A stretch of 37,814 nt of DNA from Rhodococcus yananensis. GTDB lineage: Bacteria > Actinomycetota > Actinomycetes > Mycobacteriales > Mycobacteriaceae. Shown here one piece after another: positions 1 through 7,087 of this stretch. Each line of letters opens with the position of its first letter. The stretch's first letter is position 1. Position numbers and translations under genes: made by a program. The stretch lies in contig NZ_JAIYEP010000042.1 in assembly GCF_020515525.1 (NCBI RefSeq), forward strand, positions 1-37,814. Direction: 5' to 3'. The notes under the pieces were generated by a model. That model had not been told where the DNA came from. It worked only from the letters and a program-made list of their open reading frames with translations, and made no database searches.

Positions 1-177
1 GTCGACCTCACCGGCGTGGCGGGCGATATAGTCGGCGACCTCGGCCTGCAGTGCGGCGGCGAGCATCTGCCGGGCGCCGTCGCGGACGATCTCGTCGAGT
101 AGCGACCCACCCGCACCCGCGGTGGCGCCGCTGCCGGCCTCGTTGGAGTCGTCGTTGTTGTCCAGTACCGTGAGCAC
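1..177 (-). CDS. IS256-family (mutator-type) transposase, N-terminal 59 residues, partial
   Basis: The minus-strand frame begins at a GTG at 177 and runs off the left edge. The visible part (LLDEIVRDGARQMLAAAL, then EVADYIARHAGEVD) is the conserved N-terminal region of IS256-type transposases and matches the copy at 2712-4024. This copy starts with GTG where the other has ATG. The catalytic DDE part is outside the window, so its activity cannot be judged. Confidence 0.85.
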   Translation of the reverse strand, partial: MLTVLDNNDDSNEAGSGATAGAGGSLLDEIVRDGARQMLAAALQAEVADYIARHAGEVD

Positions 178-293
178 GGGCGTGCCTTCCCGCCAGCGTT
201 GGCGCGCTAGTCTTGATCAGAATCCTGTGACTTCGTAGATCATCATCCGGGAAGGCGCGCCCTCCCGGGATCCACAGGTTCTGATCATTGCTC
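1..293 (-). mobile_element. IS256-family insertion sequence, copy A, 5' end only (runs off window)
   Basis: Positions 1-293 are nearly identical to 3854-4140 of the second copy, and the match ends at the same point (…gatcattgctc), which fixes the element boundary at 293. Copy A has six extra bases (two codons) in the variable segment just after the transposase start, so it is a diverged sister, not an assembly duplicate. Only the transposase N-terminus and the upstream leader with the left terminal repeat lie in the window. Both copies read on the minus strand and so form direct repeats. Confidence 0.9.
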
Positions 294-509
294 GGTGACC
301 AACCGTTGTGGGGTCACCAGGTCGAGAAACTGGGTATTGGTGTCGCGTTTCCGTTTCGGAAGATTAGCCACGGGCGTCTTCACCAAGCTCTGTGCACGGT
401 GTTGATGCCGGGAGTGCAGAACCGCGCGAGAGAGGTGGCACACGAGATGGCAGGCGAGAACGGTACGGTTCAACTCGGTGACACGGTGGAAGCGCTTGCG
501 GTGGCTTGA
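285..509 (-). pseudogene. Unidentified reading-frame remnant cut by the IS256 end
   Basis: After an in-frame stop at 510-512, a minus-strand frame runs through RKRFHRVTELNRT and KRKRDTNTQFLDLVTPQRL and ends at a TGA supplied by the IS terminus (GAGCAATGA). Codon use is partly actinobacterial. No start codon with a ribosome binding site is visible, and I do not recognise a family. It may be the tail-less stump of a gene or transposase interrupted by copy A. The rest of the stretch up to 648 contains only the leader of the mycolyltransferase gene. Confidence 0.25.
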
Positions 510-648
510 TCACAAGAGTGCAGCACCTGCGGAGAACACCCGCCTCGGTGCTTGGTCGCGATCTGACCATCCAGTAGCGTCCGCGTGTCTTGAGGTTGTG
601 CTGAAGGTCGAGGGGCGCCCCCGGGGGGCAAGAATGGAGAGGGTTGAC

Positions 649-1752
649 GTGAGTCGGAGATCGGTCCGCAGGGCCACATCGATAGCAATCGCAGGAGCGA
701 TGGCCATCGCGCTGGCGGGGACAGTTGGAAGCGGCGCGGCGATCGCCGAAGAGAACACATCGACGGATCCGATCGTGGTGTCGCAGTCTCTGTTGGCTGA
801 CCCGGTGGCACCGAACGGATCGAAGATCGTCTCGCAAGAGATCGACGGCCAGAAGCTGACGCTGAAGGTGTACTCGGCTGCGATGGACAAGGACATCACC
901 GTCTACGTCCAACGACCCAACGATGCGTCCGAGCCGCGGCCCGTGCTGTATCTGATCAACGGCGCCGGCGGCGGCGTGGACAGGGCCACGTGGTGGGCGA
1001 ACACTAATGTCGGCGACTTCCTGGCCACCCAGGATGTGAACGTGGTGATGCCGGTCGGTGGCCCGTTCGCTTACTACACCGACTGGAAGAACGACGATCC
1101 GGCGCTGGGTCGCAACAAGTGGCAGACGTTCTTCCTCGAGGAGCTTCCGCCGCTGGTGGATGCCGCCTTGGGAACGAATGGTGTGCAGGCGATCGCCGCG
1201 AACTCCATGACTGCCACCGCCGTTTTGCAGTATGCGATTGCCAAGCCCGGGTTCTACTCCGCGGTGGCCGGCTACAGCGGCTGTGCGCAGACCTCGGATC
1301 CGATCGGCAAAGAGTTCATGAAGCTCGTCGTCGAAACCTACGGTGGCGGCGACATCCGCAACATGTACGGCGAGGATGACGATCCGCTGTGGCGGGAGAA
1401 CGACCCGGTCATCAACGCCGAAGGTCTGCGTGGAACCCCGCTGTTCATCTCCGACGCCACTGGCCTTCCTGGTCGGCACGAGGTGCTCGGCAGCGAGTTC
1501 ACGATCGGCGAGCCCGACGCCACCACGGGGGAACAGGCGCTGGCGTTGGCCAATCAGGTCGTCGTGGGTGGCGTGATCGAAGGGGCGGTGCATTGGTGCA
1601 CCACCAATCTGCAGAAGCGCCTGAACGAGCTGGATATCCCGGCCACGTTCGACCTGCAACCTGGCGGTACCCACTCGTGGGGTTACTGGCAGGACGCCTT
1701 CTACCGGTCGTGGCCGATGCTCTCTGAAGAGCTCGGGCTCACCGAGAAGTAA
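649..1752 (+). CDS. Secreted mycolyltransferase / antigen 85-type esterase (alpha/beta hydrolase)
   Basis: Predicted 367-residue exported alpha/beta hydrolase of the antigen 85 (Fbp/Cmt) family, which transfers mycolyl groups from trehalose monomycolate to arabinogalactan or to another trehalose in the outer cell wall. A basic N-terminus (RRSVRRATS) and a hydrophobic stretch (AIAGAMAIALAG) form a signal peptide. The core has VLYLINGAGGG, a DW/NDDPALGRNKWQTFFLEELPPL segment (split here) typical of the family, the nucleophile motif AANSMTATAV, where Ser replaces the usual GLSMxx context, and the catalytic-His motif GTHSWGYW. GTG 649 was chosen because GGAGAGG lies 8 nt upstream; ATG 634 is an alternative. 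It lies between two IS256 copies and may have been mobilised with them. It faces a convergent membrane-protein gene. Confidence 0.85.
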   Translation: MSRRSVRRATSIAIAGAMAIALAGTVGSGAAIAEENTSTDPIVVSQSLLADPVAPNGSKIVSQEIDGQKLTLKVYSAAMDKDITVYVQRPNDASEPRPVLYLINGAGGGVDRATWWANTNVGDFLATQDVNVVMPVGGPFAYYTDWKNDDPALGRNKWQTFFLEELPPLVDAALGTNGVQAIAANSMTATAVLQYAIAKPGFYSAVAGYSGCAQTSDPIGKEFMKLVVETYGGGDIRNMYGEDDDPLWRENDPVINAEGLRGTPLFISDATGLPGRHEVLGSEFTIGEPDATTGEQALALANQVVVGGVIEGAVHWCTTNLQKRLNELDIPATFDLQPGGTHSWGYWQDAFYRSWPMLSEELGLTEK

Positions 1753-1777
1753 CACGTCGACGCGTCAGTCGTAGCCG

Positions 1778-1832
1778 GGGCGCCCAGCAGTCGAAGATCT
1801 TGTTTTCTGGAGATCTTCACTGCCGGGCGCCC
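1778..1832. terminator. Bidirectional stem-loop terminator
   Basis: Long inverted repeat with arms 1778-1800 and 1811-1832: GGGCGCCC…GAAGATCT pairs with AGATCTTC…GGGCGCCC with one bulge and one mismatch. The loop is the T-rich tgttttctgg. It sits between the convergent mycolyltransferase (ends 1752) and membrane-protein (ends 1851) genes, where a shared terminator is expected. Confidence 0.75.
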
Positions 1833-1850
1833 TTGCCTATGTCCAGTCGG

Positions 1851-2150
1851 CTACGCGACCATGCTCGCCGCGGGTTCGGCCCACGACGCGACCTTGTCGT
1901 TGTGACCTCGGTGTGGCAGTCGCCGCGACACCAGCACCAGTTGTCGTGCCAACACCGCCGTGGCGACTACGTAGTACGGCCATGCCACCCACATCCCACC
2001 GTCGGTGCCGTTCCATCCGAGATAGGTGAATCCCATCGGGATGAACGCAGCCGGCACGTACAACAGCGAACGCACCGCGCCAGCTGCCCAGGCAGAGCGC
2101 ACCAGCGAGATCGTGATCAACGCGGCAATGATGCCGAGCGCGAGTTGCAT
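1851..2150 (-). CDS. Small integral membrane protein, function unknown
   Basis: A 99-residue protein with about three hydrophobic helices: LALGIIAALITISLV near the start, SLLYVPAAFIPMGFTYLG in the middle and WVAWPYYVVATAVLARQL near residue 70. The tail (RRLPHRGHNDKVASW) is polar. The ATG at 2150 is well supported by AAAGGAGG about 7 nt upstream. I recognise no family. It is convergent with the mycolyltransferase and shares its hairpin terminator. Upstream lies the ISL3-type remnant, so the native promoter region has probably been disturbed; only about 100 bp separate the start from the IS end. Confidence 0.7.
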   Translation of the reverse strand: MQLALGIIAALITISLVRSAWAAGAVRSLLYVPAAFIPMGFTYLGWNGTDGGMWVAWPYYVVATAVLARQLVLVSRRLPHRGHNDKVASWAEPAASMVA

Positions 2151-2247
2151 CGGCCGCCTCCTTTCCGTTCCCGGACAGTGTGACGACAGCGGTTCGGTCG
2201 CGCGGCAGTTAGAACTCCGGAGCGTTCTCGTTGAGGTAGGTATTGAT

Positions 2248-2678
2248 GGCTCTTCGCAGTTAGCAGTGGCATTGGCGCCGGCTGGATGCGACCCGACGTG
2301 ATCGTCGAGTGCAGGCCCACCGTACCCGGCGGCGTTGGTTCTCCGGGGTACGGAACCCGAACGCGATACGGCCGACGTGCTTGACGATCCGGTTGTAGCC
2401 TTCACTGCGCGCATTCGACAGGCCGGTGGGGATCGCCAGGATCATCGGTTCCTGCCACGCCGAGACGGTCGTCGCCAGCTTGCCGATCTCCGGGACACGG
2501 CATGCCGCGCAGAACGTGTAGAACCGATACAGTCTGTCCCGGATCTCATGGCGAAGGCCACCACGATCGGTGCAGCGCAACACATCGCGCAGCAGTTCCT
2601 TCGCTATCCATGCCGCAGCGATGTCCCCGTGCGGGTCGGCGGCGGTCAGCTTCTCGAACAGGGCCGATCGTTTGTTCG
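2248..2678 (-). mobile_element. ISL3-family insertion sequence, 3' remnant
   Basis: The outer end GGCTCTTCGCAGTTAGC at 2248 has the form of an ISL3-type terminal repeat. The transposase stop codon (TAA, 2260-2262) lies inside it. The remnant ends abruptly at 2678, where the IS256 copy begins. The rest of the ISL3 element is not found on the far side of the IS256 copy (4141 onwards is the HNH gene), so the missing half was lost by deletion or rearrangement, not just split. Confidence 0.75.
2260..2678 (-). pseudogene. ISL3-family transposase, C-terminal fragment
   Basis: About 139 residues of the C-terminal DDE domain of an ISL3-type transposase remain, including GDIAAAWIAKELLRDVL, the helix with SNARSEGYNRIVKHVGR (catalytic Glu in SEGYN) and the usual end GFRTPENQRRRVRWACTR. 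The N-terminal zinc-binding and first catalytic regions are absent because the IS256 copy begins at 2679. It is not functional. Confidence 0.85.
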
Positions 2679-2705
2679 GAGGAATTGTCAATACCTGTGG
2701 ATCTC
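2679..2705. repeat. IS256 copy B terminal inverted repeat (transposase 3' side)
   Basis: This 27-bp end begins GAGGAATTGTCAATACC and matches the opposite end (4114-4140, read on the minus strand as GAGCAATGATCAGAACC) at 21 of 27 positions. The inner block CCTGTGGATC is identical in both. Confidence 0.85.
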
Positions 2706-2711
2706 GGTTTG

Positions 2712-4024
2712 TCAGGCGACCTCGGACACCGGAGTATCCGGTGACGGATCCGGGGTGATGTCGACCGGCCGCTCGAGGAGCTTGCCCTTGTGGAACAGCA
2801 CGCCCGCCCGCACCAGTGCGACCAGCTGCGGGGCGTTGACGGCCCGCCACCGCGACTGCGCCGCCTCGATCAGCTTGTAGGCCATCGCCATGCCTGCTGC
2901 TCGTGCGCCCGGTCCCTTCGTCACTCTGGTCCGAAGCCACACCGTCGCGAAGGTCGATTCGATGGGATTCGTCGTGCGTAGATGCACCCAATGCTCGGCG
3001 GGATACCGGAAGTATTCGAGCAGCACCTCGGCGTCGTCGACGATCTTTTTGACCGCCTTCGGATACTTCGCGCCGTAGTCCCGTTCGAACGCCGCGATCG
3101 CCAACTGCGCCCTGTCGATGTCCTCGGCCCCGATGATCTCCTTCATCGCCGCCAACGCACCCGGATGCGCCGACTTCGGGAGTGCAGCAAGAACGTTGAA
3201 TTGTTTGTGGAACCAGCAGCACTGTTCCCGCGTCTCGGGGAACACCTCCCGCAACGCCCTCCAGAACCCCAGCGCCCCGTCCCCGACTGCGAGCACCGGT
3301 GCCCGCACGCCGCGCCGGCGGCAGTCCCGCAGCAGGTCCGCCCAGGATTCGGTGGACTCGCGGTAGCCGTCGGTGAGCGCGACGAGTTCCTTACGTCCGT
3401 CGGCGCGGACCCCGAGCATGACCAGCAGGCAGAGTTTCTCCTGCTCGAGCCTCACCTTCAGTGGATTCCGACGACCCACAGGTACACGTAGTCGACCTGC
3501 GAGAGATCCCGCTGGGCGAAGGCTTTCGCCTCGTCCTGCCACTGCGCGGTCAGCCGGGTGATCGAGGAGGCTGAAAGACCCGCTCCGGAGCCGAGGAACT
3601 GCTCGAGTGCGGGTCCGAAGTCGCTGGTCGACAGGCCGTGCAGGTACAGCAGCGGCAGCACCTCGGACACCGGGGTGGACTTGCGGGCCCAGGCCGGCAG
3701 GATCGACGAGGCGAACTTCTTGCGTGTGCCGGTGTCGGGGTCGATGCGCTTGTCGTTCACGCGTGGGGCTTTCACTGTCACTGTTCCGGCGGCGGTCATC
3801 ACGTCGCGTTCAACGTGGTAGCCGTTGCGCACGACCAACCGGTGGCCGTTGTCGTCGACCTCACCGGCGTGGCGGGCGATATAGTCGGCGACCTCGGCCT
3901 GCAGTGCGGCGGCGAGCATCTGCCGGGCGCCGTCACGGACGATCTCGTCGAGCAGCGACCGACCCGTGGCGGCACCGCCACCGGCCTCGTTCGGGTCCTG
4001 GTCTTCGTGTACTACCGTGAGCAT
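2712..4024 (-). pseudogene. IS256-family transposase, frameshifted and lacking the first catalytic Asp
   Basis: Two frames together give a full-length (about 437 residue) mutator-type transposase. The N-terminal part (start 4024) ends with YLWVVGIH and a TGA at 3458-3460. The reading continues one base out of frame as LKVRLEQEKLCLLVMLGV. One C is missing at 3460/3461 (CACTGAAG where CACCTGAAG is expected). The family's first catalytic Asp lies in the xWVDGIHLKVR context; here codon 3470-3472 reads GTC (Val) where GAC is expected. The second Asp (GDGALGFW) and the Glu (TTNPIESTFATV) are intact. Either lesion alone should prevent transposition by this copy, although copy A or another copy could act in trans on its ends. 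Confidence 0.9.
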
Positions 4025-4025
4025 G

Positions 4026-4108
4026 GGCGTGCCTTCCCGCCAGCGTTGGCGCGCTGGTCTTGATCAGAATCCTGTGACTTCGTAGATCATCATCCGGGAA
4101 GGCGCGCC
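4026..4108. repeat. Leader inverted repeat just upstream of the IS256 transposase start
   Basis: GGCGTGCCTTCCCG (4026-4039) and CGGGAAGGCGCGCC (4095-4108) are complementary at 13 of 14 positions. They lie immediately before the transposase ATG in copy B and are conserved in copy A (about 179-261). In the transposase mRNA they would pair and bury the start region. This could damp expression driven by outside promoters, as known for some IS elements; that role is inference. Confidence 0.55.
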
Positions 4109-4113
4109 CTCCC

Positions 4114-4140
4114 GGGATCCACAGGTTCTGATCATTGCTC
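4114..4140. repeat. IS256 copy B terminal inverted repeat (transposase 5' side)
   Basis: Partner of the repeat at 2679-2705. The same end sequence closes copy A at 293, which independently confirms the boundary. Confidence 0.85.
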
Positions 4141-4156
4141 CGACGGGCTCGGTCGA

Positions 4157-5629
4157 GTGGGAAACCACCTGGCCACCCTCGACGCTGCCATCGAGGGTCT
4201 ACTCACCGAGCCGCTGACGAGCCTGTCCGAATCCAATGTTGTCGAAGCGCTGCAACGGATCGAAGTATCCCTACGGAAGGCCGCCGTCGTCGGGCACCGG
4301 CTTGTCGTCGAATCCGTCGAACGGTCGATCCCCGCACACCTCGCCTGCCGCTCCATCAACGACTTCCTCGTCTCCACTCTCCGCATCTCGGGAGCCGATG
4401 CCGCGAAACGCGTGAAGGGCGCCACCAAGACCGGCACCTGGCACACCCTCTGCGGCGAGCCGATGGACGCTACACTCCCCGCCACCGCGTCGGCCGGCCG
4501 CGAAGGTGCCATCGGCCCCGACCACGTTGCCGCAATCGCCAGAACCATGCGGCAGCTCCCGAGCGGCACCACCCCGGACGAAATCGACGCCGCAGAGCAG
4601 ATCCTCGCCGACGCCGCCCGCTCCACCACCCCTGAAGACGTCACCAAGATCGGCATCCACCTGCTCGCTCACCTCAACCCCGACGGCAACGCCCCCGACG
4701 AGCGCGAACGGAAGCGGCGCCGTGGCCTGCGGCTCGGCAAGCAGGGCACCGACCTGATGACCCCGATCTCCGGACTGCTGGATCCGGAGACGCGGGCATT
4801 CCTCGAACCGGTGCTCGCCAAGCTCGCCCGCCCCGGCATGAACAACCCCGACGACCCCGAATCACCCACCGGGGATGTCGATTCCCCGAATCTGGACCGT
4901 ACGGCGATGGCAAAGGCCGCTGCCCGCGACACCCGCACAGCGGTACAGCGCAACCACGACGCACTGAAGGCCGGGCTGCGGCAGATGCTGTCGTCCGGCG
5001 TGCTGGGCAGTCATCGCGGCCTACCGGTGACGGCGATCATGACAATGTCGGTACACCAACTCGAGAAGGCGTCCGGCGTGGCGACTACCGCCACCGGCGG
5101 CATCGTTCCCATCAGGGATGCACTGCGCATGGCGCAGAACGCCCACCCGGTGCTCGCCATTTTCGACCACAACGGCCGCCCCCTTCACCTCGGTCGCGCC
5201 CGACGCCTCGCCTCGGCGGATCAGCGACTCGCCCTCATCGCAGCGTCTCGCGGGTGCACGCGTCCCGGTTGTGATGCTCCTGCGTCCCTCACAGCCGTGC
5301 ACCACGTGAACGAGTGGCAGCACGGCGGCGCCACCGACATCACCAACGAGGATCTCGCCTGCGACAGCTGCCATGCCCTCGTTCACGACGGTCCCGGCGG
5401 CTGGAAAACCCGCGTCGCACCGCCCGATGCTGCGCATCCGGGCCGCGTCGAATGGATCGCGCCACCTCACATCGACCCCGACCGGCGACCCCGAGTCAAC
5501 CGCCGGCACCACCTGGATCATTTCGTCGCCGGCGCCCTCACCCGGCACCGTTACCGTCGGGAACGGCCGAGCCGGAGAGATACATCCCGCGACGCCCGGA
5601 GCGATGACAACGCCCCGCCACATCCTTGA
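4157..5629 (+). CDS. HNH endonuclease-domain protein, 13E12/DUF222 family, 5' end abutting IS256
   Basis: A 490-residue protein with the DUF222 (13E12 repeat) region over roughly residues 10-330 and a C-terminal HNH nuclease zinc fold at about 367-415: CTRPGC, then AVHHVNEW, then NEDLACDSCHALVHDG. The paired Cys, His-His, Asn and final His are all present. This family is abundant in actinobacteria and often has repeat-like behaviour; its role is uncertain. The first usable start is GTG 4157, only 17 bp from the IS256 end at 4140. The frame stays open into the IS and no good ribosome binding site is seen, so the native start and promoter may have been replaced. Its 3' end overlaps the convergent Fic gene by 92 bp. 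Confidence 0.8.
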   Translation: MGNHLATLDAAIEGLLTEPLTSLSESNVVEALQRIEVSLRKAAVVGHRLVVESVERSIPAHLACRSINDFLVSTLRISGADAAKRVKGATKTGTWHTLCGEPMDATLPATASAGREGAIGPDHVAAIARTMRQLPSGTTPDEIDAAEQILADAARSTTPEDVTKIGIHLLAHLNPDGNAPDERERKRRRGLRLGKQGTDLMTPISGLLDPETRAFLEPVLAKLARPGMNNPDDPESPTGDVDSPNLDRTAMAKAAARDTRTAVQRNHDALKAGLRQMLSSGVLGSHRGLPVTAIMTMSVHQLEKASGVATTATGGIVPIRDALRMAQNAHPVLAIFDHNGRPLHLGRARRLASADQRLALIAASRGCTRPGCDAPASLTAVHHVNEWQHGGATDITNEDLACDSCHALVHDGPGGWKTRVAPPDAAHPGRVEWIAPPHIDPDRRPRVNRRHHLDHFVAGALTRHRYRRERPSRRDTSRDARSDDNAPPHP

Positions 5630-6860
5630 TACCGAGACACGTCTCTCGGAAACAGTCGATCAGGTCGAGGACGTCGCGTGCGACGTACCCTGTGGTGCCG
5701 CGTTCGACGCTCTTGCGGGACAGGACTCCGGCGTCCGCGAGTTCCTCGAGCGCGGCTCGCGCTGCGGGGAACGACACCCCGAGGATCCGTTGCACAGTGC
5801 GCGCGGTCATGATCGGCGCCTCAGCGAGCACCGGAAGGATGCGTGCTGTCGCGGACCCTGCGCGGGGCTCCCCTCGAAGGCCTTGCGCCTCGCGGTGGCC
5901 GGCAAGGCGGCCAACCCACTCGAGCGCCAGCTCGTCGATGTCCCGTGCCAAACGTTGCGCGTGCTCCGATGCGATGACAGCGGACTCGATAAACGTCGAG
6001 AGCCAATCGTTCACACCAGCGACGGCGTCGGGATCGACCGGGTTGCCCACATACCGGTAGGCGCTCAACCCGTCGACGTAGCGGTCGCTGAGAGTCGCCA
6101 GCACGAGACTGATCGGGAGCACCGCCTCCGGGGCCAGACCGCGCCGGGCAAGAACGGTGTGGATCAACGCGCGCCCGACCCTACCGTTGCCATCGGTGAA
6201 CGGATGGATCGTTTCGAACTGGGCGTGCACGATCCCGGCTTGAATCAGCGGTCCGTGCAGGGATCCGTTGAGATAGTCGACGAGGTCGGTCATCAACGGT
6301 CCGACATCCTCGGGCGAGGGCGGGACGAAATCCGCTTCGAGCGGATGCCGATTCGAGCCTCCGATCCAGTTCTGAACCTGCCGGAGGCCGTGATGCCGTT
6401 CGTCGGGCAGTAGCGCTGCGTGCAGCATGACCACGTCATCCACGGTGACGGCGTCGGTGTCGACCAGACTGCTCGACGCACGCCGGAGGACCGAGATGTT
6501 GTTGGCCACCAGGCGCGCCTGGTCGCTGAACCCGCGGATGTCCTCATCCTGCGCCAATTCGGCCAGGGCGACCTGCTGAGGTGAGGGGGCGATCCCCTCG
6601 ATCATCGAGCTGGCGATCGCCTCCGACCGCAGCAGAAATCGAGCGATCGACTGCAGTCCGCCCGAACCAGGACCTGTTCCGAGTCTCCGGATGTCGCGCT
6701 CTGCGGACGCGGCACGCGCAGCAAGGTCGGGAGGCATGATCAGTGGTCGGTCCGTCACCAGGTCGGGAAGGTAACGGTCGTAATGACCGCCACGACGATC
6801 GCGCGCAACCAGACCGGAACCGGGATCCGGCTTCCAATACGCGCGATACAGCTCGGCCAC
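5538..6860 (-). CDS. Fic/DOC-family AMP-transferase, class II, self-inhibited
   Basis: A 440-residue Fic protein. The canonical active site HPFTDGNGRVGR is at residues 219-230, with the catalytic His at 219. The inhibitory motif SSMIEG at 84-89 (S/T-xxx-E-G/N) lies N-terminal to the Fic core, which defines a class II enzyme that carries its own inhibitory helix. A winged-helix-like C-terminal region follows (ILPVLAEAPIMTARTVQRIL, then AARAALEELADAGVL, residues about 350-390). Such proteins transfer AMP from ATP to target hydroxyls, or reverse this. GTG 6860 was chosen because AAGGGA lies 6-7 nt upstream; a longer frame to 7022 has no such signal. The gene is divergent from the HsdR-like gene and convergent with, and overlapping, the HNH gene. 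The target is unknown. Confidence 0.85.
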   Translation of the reverse strand: MAELYRAYWKPDPGSGLVARDRRGGHYDRYLPDLVTDRPLIMPPDLAARAASAERDIRRLGTGPGSGGLQSIARFLLRSEAIASSMIEGIAPSPQQVALAELAQDEDIRGFSDQARLVANNISVLRRASSSLVDTDAVTVDDVVMLHAALLPDERHHGLRQVQNWIGGSNRHPLEADFVPPSPEDVGPLMTDLVDYLNGSLHGPLIQAGIVHAQFETIHPFTDGNGRVGRALIHTVLARRGLAPEAVLPISLVLATLSDRYVDGLSAYRYVGNPVDPDAVAGVNDWLSTFIESAVIASEHAQRLARDIDELALEWVGRLAGHREAQGLRGEPRAGSATARILPVLAEAPIMTARTVQRILGVSFPAARAALEELADAGVLSRKSVERGTTGYVARDVLDLIDCFRETCLGIKDVAGRCHRSGRRGMYLSGSAVPDGNGAG

Positions 6861-7087
6861 TGTGCGAATCCCTTCATTCTGCCCGATACAATCAAAGCTT
6901 AGTATCTCAACCTTTAATGCGCGACGATCGTATTGAAGATTGGCGGCATTCGGCCCCGGCGTTCGTGTCAGACCCGGCCAGTAGTGTTCGTCGGCTCCGG
7001 ACAACTCGGATGCCTGTGCCAAGATCGAGCACAGAACGACACGTCACTGCGCGGGCGCGCACACGAGCGAAGAGAGGACCACGGTCC

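Larger units (their letters stand above)
2679..4140 (-). mobile_element. IS256-family insertion sequence, copy B, complete ends (1462 bp)
   Basis: The element is bounded by imperfect 27-bp terminal inverted repeats at 2679-2705 and 4114-4140. They share the block ACCTGTGGATC, with six mismatches overall. Length and layout fit the IS256 family. The 8-bp flanks (tttgttcg at 2671-2678 and cgacgggc at 4141-4148) are not duplicates, so the present flanks do not come from one simple insertion. Recombination between IS copies or an adjacent deletion is likely. The element joins an ISL3 remnant to an HNH gene. Confidence 0.9.

Noticed and set aside
2671-4148. Target-site duplication for IS256 copy B
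   Set aside because: The 8-bp flanks tttgttcg and cgacgggc are unrelated.
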